Shown here in pieces: positions 14,667 to 23,295 of a DNA stretch of 37,306 nt. The translations under genes were made by a program, and so were the position numbers. Origin of the DNA: CF-39 sp036518215. Its GTDB lineage: Bacteria; Chloroflexota; Limnocylindria; P2-11E. The DNA lies in contig DATDNP010000149.1 of assembly GCA_036518215.1 (NCBI GenBank), positions 1 to 37,306 on the forward strand, given 5' to 3'. How positions within the stretch are numbered: the stretch's first letter is position 1; every line of letters begins with the position of its first letter. Below the pieces are notes generated by a model, which searched no databases, was not told the origin of the DNA, and saw nothing but the letters and a program-made list of their open reading frames with translations.

Positions 14667-16074
14667 TGCGATCGTCGTCGGCTCGGGGCCGAACGGCCTC
14701 GCCGCGGCGATCACGCTCGCGCGCAGCGGACGAAGCGTCACGGTCTACGAGGCGAACGACACGATCGGTGGAGGCACGCGCTCCGCGGAGCTGACGCTTC
14801 CCGGGTTCGTCCACGACGTCTGCTCGGCGTTCCACCCGATGGCCGCGGCATCGCCGTTCTTCCGCACGCTGCCGCTCGCGGAGCACGGCCTCGAGTGGGT
14901 CCATCCGTCGGCGCCGCTCGCGCACCCGCTCGACGACGGCACCGCCGTGTTCCTCGAGCGTTCGGTCGACGACACCGCACGCGGGCTCGGACGTGATGGC
15001 GACGCGTACGCGTCGCTCGTCGGTCCCCTCGCCGCGTCGTGGGACGACCTCTATCGCGAGGTCCTCGGGCCGATCGTGCATCCGCCGCGGCACCCGGTGC
15101 TGCTCGCGCGGTTCGGGCTCGCAGCGATGCTCCCCGCGAACCTGCTCGTCCGGCGCTTCCACGAGGAGCGCGCACGCGCGCTCGTCGCCGGCATCGCCGC
15201 GCATTCGTTCCTGCCGCTCGAGCATCCCTTCGCGTCGGCGTTCGCGCTCATGCTCGCCGTCGCCGGCCACGCCGTCGGCTGGCCCGTCGCGCGCGGTGGG
15301 TCGGGCGCGATCGCGCGCGCGCTCGCGTCGCTGCTCCGCTCGCTCGGCGGCGTCGTCGTGACCGGCCGCCGCGTGCAGCAGATGAGCGACGTGGCGACCG
15401 CGCGCGCGTACCTCTTCGACACGGCACCCGCGCAGCTCGACCTCATCGCCGGAGATCGGCTCGCGCCTTCGTTCCGCCGCGCGATACGCCGCTACCGGCG
15501 CGGGCCGGGTGTGTTCAAGGTCGACTACGCGCTCGACGGTCCGATCCCGTGGCGCGCGAAGGAGTGCCTGCGTGCCGGGACCGTGCATCTCGGCGGCACG
15601 TACGAGGAGATCGCCGCGAGCGAGCGCGCGGTGTGGCGCGGCCGCGAGCCCGAGCGTCCGTTCATCCTCGTCGGCCAGCAGAGCCTCTTCGATCCGACGC
15701 GTGCGCCCGGCGGGAAGCAGACGGTGTGGGCGTACTGCCATGTGCCCAACGGCTCGACGGTCGACATGACCGGGCGCATCGAGGCGCAGCTCGAGCGGTT
15801 CGCTCCAGGCTTCCGCGAGCGCATCCTCGCGCGCCACGTGACGACGCCGGCGGACATCGAGCGCGGGAACGCGGCCGACCTCGGCGGCGACATCACGAAC
15901 GGATCGCACGCCGGGCTCCAGCTCCTCATGCGGCCGCGCATCGCGCTCGACCCGTACGCCACGAGCGCGCGCGACATCTACCTCTGCAGCGCCGCGACGC
16001 CGCCAGGCGGCGGCGTCCACGGCATGTGCGGATACCACGCCGCGCGCAGCGCGCTGCGGCGGGCGCTCTCCTAG
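14659..16074 (+). CDS. CrtI/phytoene-dehydrogenase-like FAD oxidoreductase
   Basis: 471 aa. It opens with an FAD-binding Rossmann motif (VVGSGPNGLAAAITLARSG) and the acidic end of beta-2 (VYEAND). IGGGTRSAELTLPGFVHDVCSAFHP follows, typical of the COG1233 flavoprotein group that includes carotenoid desaturases. The C-terminus has the second FAD contact (DIYLCSAATPPGGGVHGMCG). No carotenoid-synthesis genes are nearby, so the substrate is unknown. GTG at 14659 overlaps the end of the peptidase gene by 8 nt, and the stop overlaps the convergent 16071-16529 gene by 4 nt. It ends the five-gene run. Confidence 0.88.
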   Translation: MPDAIVVGSGPNGLAAAITLARSGRSVTVYEANDTIGGGTRSAELTLPGFVHDVCSAFHPMAAASPFFRTLPLAEHGLEWVHPSAPLAHPLDDGTAVFLERSVDDTARGLGRDGDAYASLVGPLAASWDDLYREVLGPIVHPPRHPVLLARFGLAAMLPANLLVRRFHEERARALVAGIAAHSFLPLEHPFASAFALMLAVAGHAVGWPVARGGSGAIARALASLLRSLGGVVVTGRRVQQMSDVATARAYLFDTAPAQLDLIAGDRLAPSFRRAIRRYRRGPGVFKVDYALDGPIPWRAKECLRAGTVHLGGTYEEIAASERAVWRGREPERPFILVGQQSLFDPTRAPGGKQTVWAYCHVPNGSTVDMTGRIEAQLERFAPGFRERILARHVTTPADIERGNAADLGGDITNGSHAGLQLLMRPRIALDPYATSARDIYLCSAATPPGGGVHGMCGYHAARSALRRALS

Positions 16075-16529
16075 CGCACGCGGCGCAGTCGCTCGCTCGT
16101 GTAGGGCGCGAACTCCTTCCCGGGCATGGACAGCTCGAAGCGGGGAAGCAGCTCGTCCCCGCGATGCACGAGGATCTCGCGCGAGCGCATGCCCGCGGGC
16201 GCGTTCTGCACGCGCGCCGCAGTGAACATCCACGTATCCGCGTCGACGCGCTCGCCGACGTGCTCCGCGACGAAGCCCTCGACGTAGAAGACGTGCATCA
16301 CGAATCGCTTCGCCGCGCGGTCGTACCCGATGAGCGAGAGATCCTCGTGCAGCTCTCCCTCGGGATGCGAGGGCGTCGCCGCCCACCGCGTCGTGTTGGT
16401 GCCGAGGATGAACCGGCCGCCGAGGACCACCTCGTAGCGACGCGTCTGCGTGCCGGTGCCGGGCTCGCCGGTCGCGGTGCCCTCCCACGTCCCGACGAGC
16501 CACTCGAGCGGACGGAGATCCTCGTGCAC
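16071..16529 (-). CDS. DUF1579/nitrobindin-like beta-barrel protein
   Basis: 152 aa, probably cytoplasmic. It begins LEWLVGTWEGTATGEPGTG, the opening strand typical of lipocalin-like DUF1579 and nitrobindin-type barrels. Beta-rich segments (RRYEVVLGGRFILG, LSLIGYDRAAKRFVMHVFY, TWMFTAAR) follow at roughly regular intervals. No heme-ligand His can be assigned with confidence, so a nitrobindin role is not claimed. The start is GTG; an in-frame stop lies two codons further upstream. Divergent from the membrane protein at 16603. Confidence 0.7.
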   Translation of the reverse strand: MHEDLRPLEWLVGTWEGTATGEPGTGTQTRRYEVVLGGRFILGTNTTRWAATPSHPEGELHEDLSLIGYDRAAKRFVMHVFYVEGFVAEHVGERVDADTWMFTAARVQNAPAGMRSREILVHRGDELLPRFELSMPGKEFAPYTSERLRRVR

Positions 16530-16590
16530 GGCGCATCATCGGCGCGACCGGGGTCCGCCGTCGAGGCCCGATCGGCGCCGCGGTCGCGCG

Positions 16591-16596
16591 TATAGT
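16591..16596 (+). promoter_or_regulatory. Leaderless-type -10 box of the 16603 gene
   Basis: TATAGT (5 of 6 consensus bases) is followed by exactly 6 nt (CCGCGC) and the GTG at 16603. Confidence 0.6.
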
Positions 16597-16602
16597 CCGC
16601 GC

Positions 16603-17091
16603 GTGCCGACCGAGCTCGTCTTTCCGATCCAGGTCGTCCTCGCCTTCGTCACGTGGGGCCTGCTCGCGTACTGGTACGTCGCGCCCCGGCTGCGCGGCCT
16701 CCCGCTCGCGTCAGCGCTGCAGCCGCTCCTCGTCGTGCAGACGATCCGCTACGTCGGGCTCAGCTTTCTCGCGCCCGCCGTCACGAAGCCGGCGCTCGCG
16801 CAGAGCTTCGCGGTCCCGGCGGCGCTCGGGACGACCATCGCGGCCGTCCTCGCCCTCGCCGCCATCGCGGCGCTCCGCGCGCGCTCGCCGCTCGGCATCC
16901 CGCTCACGTGGCTCGTGACCGTGGTCGGGCTGCTCGACTTCGTGAACGCGTTCCTGCAGGCGCGGACCGCGGGCGTCGTGAGCGATCTCGGCGCGGCGTA
17001 CTACATCCCGATCGTGATCGTGCCGGCGGCCGTCGTCGCGCATGTCATGACGATCCGCCTGTTGCTCGCACGGCCAGCGCGCGGCGTCTAG
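16603..17091 (+). CDS. Five-helix membrane protein of unknown function
   Basis: 162 aa from GTG 16603; this start is set by TATAGT six bases upstream and removes an implausible Arg/Ser-rich extension. The product is almost entirely hydrophobic, with helices near 5-25, 40-58, 66-90, 96-118 and 128-152. Conserved-looking polar residues include QTIRYVG and LDFVNAFLQ inside helices. I do not recognise the family. The stop overlaps the convergent cyclase gene by 4 nt. Confidence 0.7.
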   Translation: MPTELVFPIQVVLAFVTWGLLAYWYVAPRLRGLPLASALQPLLVVQTIRYVGLSFLAPAVTKPALAQSFAVPAALGTTIAAVLALAAIAALRARSPLGIPLTWLVTVVGLLDFVNAFLQARTAGVVSDLGAAYYIPIVIVPAAVVAHVMTIRLLLARPARGV

Positions 17092-20000
17092 GCCGTCACG
17101 AGCACCTGGTCGATCGCCATACGCAGGGCGACCGCGCTGAGCTTCTCCGCGATCGCCTTCGACTCGTCGCAGAACGCCTGCGCCTGATCGCGCCGGCCCG
17201 TCTCGCGCATCGCGCGGGCGAGATCCATGAGCGCGACGGCGCGGTCGTATTCGAGCTCGAGCGTCGCGAACGACTGCACCGCGTCGAACAGGAGCTTCGT
17301 CGCCTTCGTCGGCTCGCCGGCGTGATGCGCGCGTAGACCCTCGGCCTGAAGGAGGAGCGCGCGGCCTCGCGCGTGACCGCTTCGCTCGACGGCCCCTTCG
17401 ACGCGCTCGACGAACGACGGATCGTCGATGTGCCAGCGGGCCGCGGCGAGCACGACCATGGGACCGAGCACGACCGTGTCGATCGACGTCTTGGGCCAGC
17501 CGGCGCTCCGCACCGCGCGATAGCTCGACTCGGCCTCGCGCATCCCGTACGCCGCCGCGAGGAAATCGCATGCCGCGAGGTCGATCGGCCCCGGCTCTAT
17601 CTGCACGAGCTGATCGCGGAGCGTCTTCTCCTCGGGCAGCGCCATCGCGGCGGCCGCGGCGCCCGCGAACGCGAGCGCGCCGTGTGGCTTGGCCTCGGGG
17701 ATGAGACGCTCGCGACGCGCGTAGGCCTCGAGCGTTCCGGGGAAGTCACCCGACAGGAGCCGCGCGTACGTCTCGACCTGCAGCGCCTGCGCCGCGAGGC
17801 GCGGCTTCTCCGTCTCGACCGCGATCTCGGACGCCGCGATCGCGTTCTCGAGGGTCTCCTGGAAGTTCCCGAGCGCGAGCGAGGCGACGGCGATCATCGT
17901 CCGCGTGTCGATGAGCTCATCGCTGTCCTGGAGCGACTGCGCGATCGGCAGGCGGCGCTGGTTGATCGCGTACTGCTCGCGGAAGTTGCCGAGCTCGCCG
18001 TACGCGTAGCCGACCGCGTCGAGGCAGAGGCTCACCTCGCGCAGTGACCCGAGCTCCTCGGCGATCGCGAGCGCCTCCTTCGCGATGCCGAGCGACGCCT
18101 CCCAGTCCGCGTCCGTCGGCTTCGGCCCGCGCCGCGTGAGGAATGACTTCGCGGCGAGGAGGAGCACCTTCTCGCGGTTGCGCTGCCCGGCGACGATCCG
18201 GAGCCCGCGCTCGATGACGGCCGGGAGATCGGGGTGCTTCGCGCCCCAGCGCGTGCAGAGCTCGGCCATGTGCGCGAGCAGCAGCGCGACGGACGGCGCG
18301 TTCGGGTCGCGCTCCTCGACGAGCGCGAGCGCCCGCTCGTACGCGGCGAGCGCTCCGTTGTTCTCGCCGCGATACCGCCGGATCCGTGCGATGAGGTACA
18401 GCGCCTCGACGGCCTGGTCGACGCGGCCGAGCTTCTCGAAGACCTCGAGCGCCTGCTCCGCGAAGCGCAGCGCCTCGACGTACGCGTGGATCGACATGGC
18501 GCGCTGCGCGGCCTTCCACGAATAGGCGACCGCCTTCTCTGGAACGTCGCCGAGCAGGTAGTGGTGGGCGAGCGCGGGATAGAACTCGCGCAGCTCGCTC
18601 TCCGTGAGCACCTTCTCGTACGCCTCCGCGACGCGACGATGGAGCTCGGCGCGCCGGCGAACGAGGAGCGTGTTGTACGCGACCTCCTGCACCACGGCGT
18701 GCTTGAAGCGATACCGGCCCTCGCGCCGCTCGCCGGGCGCCGCCTCGAGCACGAGGTCCGAGGCGATGAGCTGATCGACCGAATCGGCGAGACGGTTGCC
18801 GCCCGCCTCGCGCAGGACGCGGTCGCCGAAGCGGTGCCCGATGACCGACGCGAGCTGGATGCACTCTCGGGCGGCGGGCGGCAGACGGTCGATACGCGCC
18901 GCGACGACGGCGTGCAGCGTCGCGGGCACCTCGAGGACCGATGGGCGATCGCGGAGCCGCCACTCGCCGGCCTCGTCCTTCTGCACGGCTCCGGACTCGA
19001 CGAGGGACCGGAGGCTCTCCTCGATGAAGAACGGGTTCCCGCCGCTCCGCTCGACCAGGCGATCGCGCAGCTCCACCGGGAGCCACTCGAACGTCGCCTC
19101 GACGATCCGCGCGGCCTCCTCGTTCGAGAGCGGCTCGAGCACGAGCTGCGTGAAGTTCGTGCGCGACGGCTTCGGCTCCGGCGCGCCCGGACCGATGCGC
19201 TGCGCGAGGAGGAACAGGATCGGCACGCGCGACGCGCGGGACGCGAGGAACCACAGCAGCTCGAGCGATGCCGCATCGGCGAAGTGCAGGTCCTCGAGGA
19301 CGTAGAGCAGCGGGCGCTGCCGCGCGATCGCCGCGATCACGTCGTAGACGACGATGAACATCGAGCGCTTCCACTCTTCCGAGTCCGTCGCCGGCTCGGG
19401 CGCATCGGGGAGATGGAGGAACTGCGCGAGGATCGGCGCGACGCCCGACGGGTTCGCGAAGTCGAGCTCCGCGAGCCGCTGGACGAGCGTGTCCTGCGCG
19501 CCGGCGACGGCTGGGTCGATCTTGAGCTCGACGAGGAGCGGCTCGATGAACCCGGCGTAGCTGCGCTGGTTCACCCGCGAGAACGTCCAGCGCATGACGC
19601 GAGGCGCATCGCCGGTCGTCGCGGCGTCCTCCGAAGAGGTCGCGAGCCCGATGAACTCGGAGAGCAATCGCGTCTTCCCGATGCCCGGTTCGCCCGCGAC
19701 CATCACGACCTCGGTCCGCCCGAGGCGCGACGACTGATAGGCGAGGTCGAGACGTGAGAGCTCCATCCAGCGTCCGACGAGCGGCGCGGCCACATCGATC
19801 GAGGGACGGATCTCGGTCCGCTCTCCGGTGAGCGCGTACACGAGGACCGGCTTTTCCTTGCCCTTCATTTCGACGGGACCGACCTCGCGGAAGCTGAACT
19901 CGCGGTTCGTGAGGCGGAAGGTCGTCTGCGTCACGTAGATCTCGCCGGGGCCGGCGGCCGACTGGAGACGCGACGCGATGTTCACGGTGTCGCCCATGAC

Positions 20001-20381
20001 GCCGTACTCCGCGACGGACCGCACCGACCCTGCCACGACCATGCCGGTGTGGATGCCGATGCGGAGTCCCAGCTCCGCGTCACGCTCGCGCTTCACACGC
20101 GCGGCGTGGTCCGCGAAGACACGCTGCATGCCGAGCGCGGTCCGGAGCGCGCGCTGCGGGTCATCCTCGTGGGCGACGGGAGCGCCGAAGATCACGAAGA
20201 CGGCGTCGCCGATGAACTTCTCGATCGTGCCGTCGTGCTTCACGGCTTCTTCGGCGAGGTCCTCGAAGATGCCCGACACGAGCACCTGGAGCTCCTCGGG
20301 ATCCATCTGATCGGCGAGCTGCGTGAACCCCGCGAAATCGGCGAAGAGCACCGTCACAAGACGACGCTCCTGGTCGATCAC
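17088..20381 (-). CDS. Adenylate/guanylate cyclase-AAA ATPase-TPR regulator
   Basis: 1,097 aa, no membrane segment. Residues ~5-185 form a class III nucleotide cyclase domain with both metal-binding Asp (Asp15 in LFADFAGFT; Asp59 in FIGDAVFVIFG) and the transition-state pair Asn134/Arg138 (GDTVNIASRL). Residues ~200-520 are a STAND/AAA ATPase with Walker A GEPGIGKT (230-237) and a Walker-B-like LLYVLEDLHFAD. The rest is a long helical TPR array (for example ALRFAEQALEVFEKLGRVDQAVEALY). Such proteins are widespread in Chloroflexi and actinobacteria; an ATP-driven sensor that makes cyclic nucleotide is plausible, but the trigger is unknown. GTG start 10 bp after the HTTM gene, so probably co-transcribed. 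Confidence 0.93.
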   Translation of the reverse strand: MIDQERRLVTVLFADFAGFTQLADQMDPEELQVLVSGIFEDLAEEAVKHDGTIEKFIGDAVFVIFGAPVAHEDDPQRALRTALGMQRVFADHAARVKRERDAELGLRIGIHTGMVVAGSVRSVAEYGVMGDTVNIASRLQSAAGPGEIYVTQTTFRLTNREFSFREVGPVEMKGKEKPVLVYALTGERTEIRPSIDVAAPLVGRWMELSRLDLAYQSSRLGRTEVVMVAGEPGIGKTRLLSEFIGLATSSEDAATTGDAPRVMRWTFSRVNQRSYAGFIEPLLVELKIDPAVAGAQDTLVQRLAELDFANPSGVAPILAQFLHLPDAPEPATDSEEWKRSMFIVVYDVIAAIARQRPLLYVLEDLHFADAASLELLWFLASRASRVPILFLLAQRIGPGAPEPKPSRTNFTQLVLEPLSNEEAARIVEATFEWLPVELRDRLVERSGGNPFFIEESLRSLVESGAVQKDEAGEWRLRDRPSVLEVPATLHAVVAARIDRLPPAARECIQLASVIGHRFGDRVLREAGGNRLADSVDQLIASDLVLEAAPGERREGRYRFKHAVVQEVAYNTLLVRRRAELHRRVAEAYEKVLTESELREFYPALAHHYLLGDVPEKAVAYSWKAAQRAMSIHAYVEALRFAEQALEVFEKLGRVDQAVEALYLIARIRRYRGENNGALAAYERALALVEERDPNAPSVALLLAHMAELCTRWGAKHPDLPAVIERGLRIVAGQRNREKVLLLAAKSFLTRRGPKPTDADWEASLGIAKEALAIAEELGSLREVSLCLDAVGYAYGELGNFREQYAINQRRLPIAQSLQDSDELIDTRTMIAVASLALGNFQETLENAIAASEIAVETEKPRLAAQALQVETYARLLSGDFPGTLEAYARRERLIPEAKPHGALAFAGAAAAAMALPEEKTLRDQLVQIEPGPIDLAACDFLAAAYGMREAESSYRAVRSAGWPKTSIDTVVLGPMVVLAAARWHIDDPSFVERVEGAVERSGHARGRALLLQAEGLRAHHAGEPTKATKLLFDAVQSFATLELEYDRAVALMDLARAMRETGRRDQAQAFCDESKAIAEKLSAVALRMAIDQVLVTA

Positions 20382-20391
20382 GTCGACCTCG

Positions 20392-21870
20392 TCAGCAGCG
20401 ATGTGACCAGAGCAGGATGTCGCGGAATGTCGGCGGTCCTTCCCCCGGCGGTCTGATCACGCGCTCGACGTAGTGGATCTCGAACGTCTCGAGCGGGACC
20501 TCTCCCGGCACCAGATGGAGGTTACGAGCGCGGCAGAACTGTCGTGCGTACTCCAAACGATAGTCGCTGTAGGAAGCGCTCGCGATGCGTTCGGTCACCT
20601 TCGTCCAGCGCGAGTAGAGCGGGTCACTGTATCGCTCGATACGGTCGTCGACGGGGCCATTCGTGACGAGATCGATGCGCGTCGCGTCGGCGAGCGTGGC
20701 GGGAATACGCAGCCACCCGTCGGAGCGGGCCGGATCCGGCGCGAACATGTCCCAGCGCTGATCGAGCGAGAGGAAGCGAAGCAGTGACGCGACGTCGCCC
20801 GTCGGCCTGATCGCTTCGAGCTGTGCCGGAACGGCGGTGACGAACGAGCACGCGGCGACGACGACGAGCGAGAGGCCCGCGAGCGAGCCGCGGACGGGCG
20901 CACGCGAGCGCACGATCGGCGCGGGCACGACCGCGGCCTCGGCGACGCCATCCGCGACCGCGACGGCGGTCGGTCTCGCACGAACGTCGACGAAGGACGT
21001 CGCGCGGGCGACGCTCCGCTCGATCCACTCGGGCGGCAGGAACAGGACGAGCGCGCTGAGCATGATCACGGGGAAATTGCCGACGTTCATCAGCGTGAGG
21101 ATCCCGAGATGCAGCCCGGCGGCACCGGCGGCCGCCAGCACGCGCGTGAGGCGCGCCGGCACCATCGCGAGCGGGAGGAAGAGCAGCTCGACGCCGAGGG
21201 TCCCCCAGCTCATCGCCTGCGCGAACACGAGATCCGTCGCGATCGGATACGCCCATGGGCGACCGAAGGTGTGCTCGAGCTGGAGCGCGTAGTACGTGGC
21301 GACGCCCTGCGGCCACAGCTGCCCGCTCAGCTTGTCGATGCCCGTCGACAGGTAGATCCACGCGATCTGCAGCTCGAGGATGCGCACCGGCAGGGCGGGT
21401 CCGGCGACGCGCGCCGGCTCCCCGCGACGGCGACGCGCGACCGCGTCCAGCGACCACCGCGCGCCGCACTCCGTGAACGCGAGCCAGAGCGGCACGACGC
21501 GGAACACGATGTCGCTGCCATCGAGGATGAGCGGATCGCGCCACGAGAACGACGTGACCACGATGAATGCGAGGAAGGACATCGTCCGGCTTCGCCAGCC
21601 GATCGTCAGGAGCGCGCCCACCATGAGCGCGGCGGCCCAGAACACCGCGACCTGCCACCAGGTGCCGGCGACGTCGAGGAGCGTGAAGCGGTCGGCGTAG
21701 TGGGTGAGCTGCGACGAGCGCGGCAGGATGCCCTCGTCGGTGAAGAACGGCGTGAGGTTCGGGAACAGCTGCCATACCCAGTTCACGAGCTGGAGCCCGT
21801 AGAGGATCCGGAAAAGGGCGACGGGTGCGAGCGAGGTCTCGCCGAGCCAGAACTCACGCAGAGGGCGCAT
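20392..21870 (-). CDS. HTTM-domain membrane protein
   Basis: About 492 aa from ATG 21870; an in-frame GTG at 21903 would add 11 non-hydrophobic residues. The opening (LREFWLGETSLAPVALFRILYGLQ), then FFTDEGILPRS and a central LQIAWIYLSTGIDKLSG, are hallmarks of the HTTM (horizontally transferred transmembrane) family. This family is related to vitamin K-dependent gamma-carboxylase; the bacterial proteins mostly have no proven reaction. There are several N-terminal helices, two or three more after residue 200, and one near 330 (GLSLVVVAACSFVTAV). A soluble C-terminal domain of ~150 residues (RWDMFAPDPARSDGW) follows. A strong terminator separates it from the upstream surface-protein gene; the cyclase gene follows 10 bp downstream. 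Confidence 0.88.
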   Translation of the reverse strand: MRPLREFWLGETSLAPVALFRILYGLQLVNWVWQLFPNLTPFFTDEGILPRSSQLTHYADRFTLLDVAGTWWQVAVFWAAALMVGALLTIGWRSRTMSFLAFIVVTSFSWRDPLILDGSDIVFRVVPLWLAFTECGARWSLDAVARRRRGEPARVAGPALPVRILELQIAWIYLSTGIDKLSGQLWPQGVATYYALQLEHTFGRPWAYPIATDLVFAQAMSWGTLGVELLFLPLAMVPARLTRVLAAAGAAGLHLGILTLMNVGNFPVIMLSALVLFLPPEWIERSVARATSFVDVRARPTAVAVADGVAEAAVVPAPIVRSRAPVRGSLAGLSLVVVAACSFVTAVPAQLEAIRPTGDVASLLRFLSLDQRWDMFAPDPARSDGWLRIPATLADATRIDLVTNGPVDDRIERYSDPLYSRWTKVTERIASASYSDYRLEYARQFCRARNLHLVPGEVPLETFEIHYVERVIRPPGEGPPTFRDILLWSHRC

Positions 21871-21908
21871 GGTCGCTCGGGGCGCACGCGACGTGCCACG
21901 CACAACAA

Positions 21909-21935
21909 GAGGGGAGCCCTGTAAGGGCTCCCCTC
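21909..21935 (-). terminator. Rho-independent terminator of the surface-protein gene
   Basis: A perfect 12-bp stem (GAGGGGAGCCCT / AGGGCTCCCCTC) with a 3-nt loop. On the minus strand it is followed by TTGTTGTG, a T-rich tail, 30 bp after the stop codon at 21966. It is the clearest terminator in the window. Confidence 0.85.
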
Positions 21936-21965
21936 CACGCGAGGCAGGCGTGCGAACGTCGCTCG

Positions 21966-23033
21966 TTAGCGCATGTCTATGCCGCGCCGCCGCGCGAGCA
22001 GGACTGCTCCGCCCGCGATGAGCACGATGCCGAGAGCACCGAGGGGCATCCGGTTCGTGTCGTCGCGAGACGTGCTCGTTGAGGGGAGATTCACGACACC
22101 CGCCGCGCCCATCGCGGCGTTGCCGCCCGTCGTCGCAGCCTCTGTCGCTCCGGTCGCGTTTCCGCCGGTGGTCGTCGCGGCTTCGGCGCCGCCCGTGGTG
22201 CCGGCGCTCGTCGCGCCTGCGCTCGTGGCGCCGCCAGTGGTGACGCTACCCGTCGTGACGCTGCCCTGACCGCCGGTCGACGTGCCAGTGCTGGTCCCGC
22301 CACCGGTCGTTGTCGCGCCGGCGGTCGTGGTACCCGAACCGGTCGTACCGGTCGTCGTCGTGGTCGTACCGGACGTCGTGGTCCCTGAGGTCGTCGTTCC
22401 GGACGTCGTGGTCCCGGAGGTCGTCGTTCCCGACGTGGTGGTCCCCGAGGTCGTCGTTCCGGACGTTTCACCACCCGTGGTCGTGCCCGCGGTGGTCGTA
22501 CCGGAGGTAGTCGTGCCCGACGTCGTTGTCCCCGACGTCGTGGTGCCCGACGTCGTTGTCCCCGACGTCGTTGTCCCCGATGTCGTCGTTCCCGAGGTCG
22601 TCGTGCCGGTCGTCTGGTTGTTGCATTCGACCCAGAAGACCTTGTGCTTCTCGCCGCCCGGCGCGGCGGGGCTCGTCTGATCCCACGCGAGCTTGTAGTG
22701 GCCGTCGGGCAGCGTCATCACGCCCGTCCGCCACTCGCCCGAGGCGCTCGCCGGACCCCAATTGCCCTGGCTCACCACGGTGCTGCCATCGCCCGTCGGC
22801 GGCCATGCGGTGATCGTCCACCAGCCAGTCGACGCTCCGTCGAAGTTGAAGCCGTGGATGTGGAACGTGCATACGTGCGGGTCGTTCTCCATGACCGGGT
22901 CGTGCTCCGTCGCGCCGTCGTGGATCTTCACGGTGCCGTTGAAGCCGTGCGGATCGTCGGCGTACGCGGGAGCTGCGGCCAGGACGAGGAGCGCGAGACC
23001 AGCGACGAACGCGAGCAGTCCTGCCTTGCGCAT
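21966..23033 (-). CDS. Thr-rich stalked cell-surface protein
   Basis: 355 aa. Order: signal peptide (MRKAG, then a hydrophobic run ending AYA, ~residue 25); a compact N-terminal domain (~26-140) with CTFHIHGFNFDG, GWWTITAWPPTGDG and HKVFWVEC; and a low-complexity stalk (~142-300) made largely of the pentamer GTTTS. Then comes NLPSTSTS, a hydrophobic helix (LGALGIVLIAGGAVLLA) and a basic tail RRRGIDMR. LPSTS plus helix plus Arg tail resembles a sortase sorting signal with the Gly replaced, so it is either a variant signal or a simple membrane anchor. The stalk suits O-glycosylation. It has a GGAGG ribosome-binding site and a structured leader. No sortase gene is in the window. Confidence 0.85.
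   Translation of the reverse strand: MRKAGLLAFVAGLALLVLAAAPAYADDPHGFNGTVKIHDGATEHDPVMENDPHVCTFHIHGFNFDGASTGWWTITAWPPTGDGSTVVSQGNWGPASASGEWRTGVMTLPDGHYKLAWDQTSPAAPGGEKHKVFWVECNNQTTGTTTSGTTTSGTTTSGTTTSGTTTSGTTTSGTTTSGTTTAGTTTGGETSGTTTSGTTTSGTTTSGTTTSGTTTSGTTTSGTTTTTTGTTGSGTTTAGATTTGGGTSTGTSTGGQGSVTTGSVTTGGATSAGATSAGTTGGAEAATTTGGNATGATEAATTGGNAAMGAAGVVNLPSTSTSRDDTNRMPLGALGIVLIAGGAVLLARRRGIDMR
22345..22612. repeat. 15-bp coding tandem repeats of the Thr/Ser/Gly stalk
   Basis: About 17 head-to-tail 15-bp units, each encoding a version of G-T-T-T-S. They are interrupted once by a GTTTAGTTTGGETSG segment near 22466-22500. Sister units use different synonymous codons (GTCGTTCCCGACGTC against GTCGTGGTCCCGGAG on the plus strand). 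This fits growth by unequal exchange followed by drift. Copy number is likely to vary between strains. Confidence 0.85.
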
Positions 23034-23056
23034 AGGTGCCTCCGTCTCTTTCTGGT

Positions 23057-23113
23057 GCCCCGGCGACCGGGGCGTTCGACGGATGCGAGGCAGTCACGTT
23101 TCCACTCGCCTCG
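23057..23113 (-). promoter_or_regulatory. Structured 5' leader of the surface-protein gene
   Basis: Two hairpins lie upstream of the ATG at 23033. One is CGAGGC/GCCTCG (arms 23108-23113 and 23086-23091), with an extra AGT/ACT pairing inside. The other is GCCCCGG/CCGGGGC with a 3-nt loop (23057-23073). The ribosome-binding site GGAGG follows the second. I could not match the layout to a known riboswitch class. Confidence 0.3.
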
Positions 23114-23268
23114 ACGCACGTAACGCCAACGCGTCGTTCACCGACCCAGATCAGCAACGACTCATGCGCGGTTTCGTGAAGGCGATCTCGTCGATCAACG
23201 CCTCATCAACTCGTGACATGACCGTGACGCGCTGGTTACCGAAAATGGACGCAAGGCCGTGGCGAGCC

Positions 23269-23289
23269 CTACTGACCGGTAGGTAGAAT
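23269..23289 (+). promoter_or_regulatory. TetR operator overlapping the tetR -10 box
   Basis: CTACTGACCGGTAGGTAG (23269-23286) is an imperfect palindrome centred on CCGG, the usual form of a TetR-family operator. It overlaps TAGAAT (23284-23289), which stands 6 nt before the ATG at 23296. A bound repressor would cover the -10, implying autorepression. A 17/18 copy lies at 23942. Confidence 0.65.
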
Positions 23290-23295
23290 GTGGGG

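Noticed and set aside
14449..16539. A 696-residue minus-strand open frame
   Set aside because: Antisense to the FAD oxidoreductase, Arg/Ala/Asp-rich, no motif. Only its frame-shifted neighbour at 16071-16529 is a real gene.
22318..22612. CRISPR-like array
   Set aside because: The short repeats are contiguous 15-bp coding units without unique spacers, inside an intact reading frame for a Thr-rich stalk.
23034..23160. Cyclic-dinucleotide riboswitch before the surface-protein gene
   Set aside because: Two hairpins are present, but the conserved cores of c-di-GMP or c-di-AMP riboswitches are not. Kept only as an unassigned structured leader.
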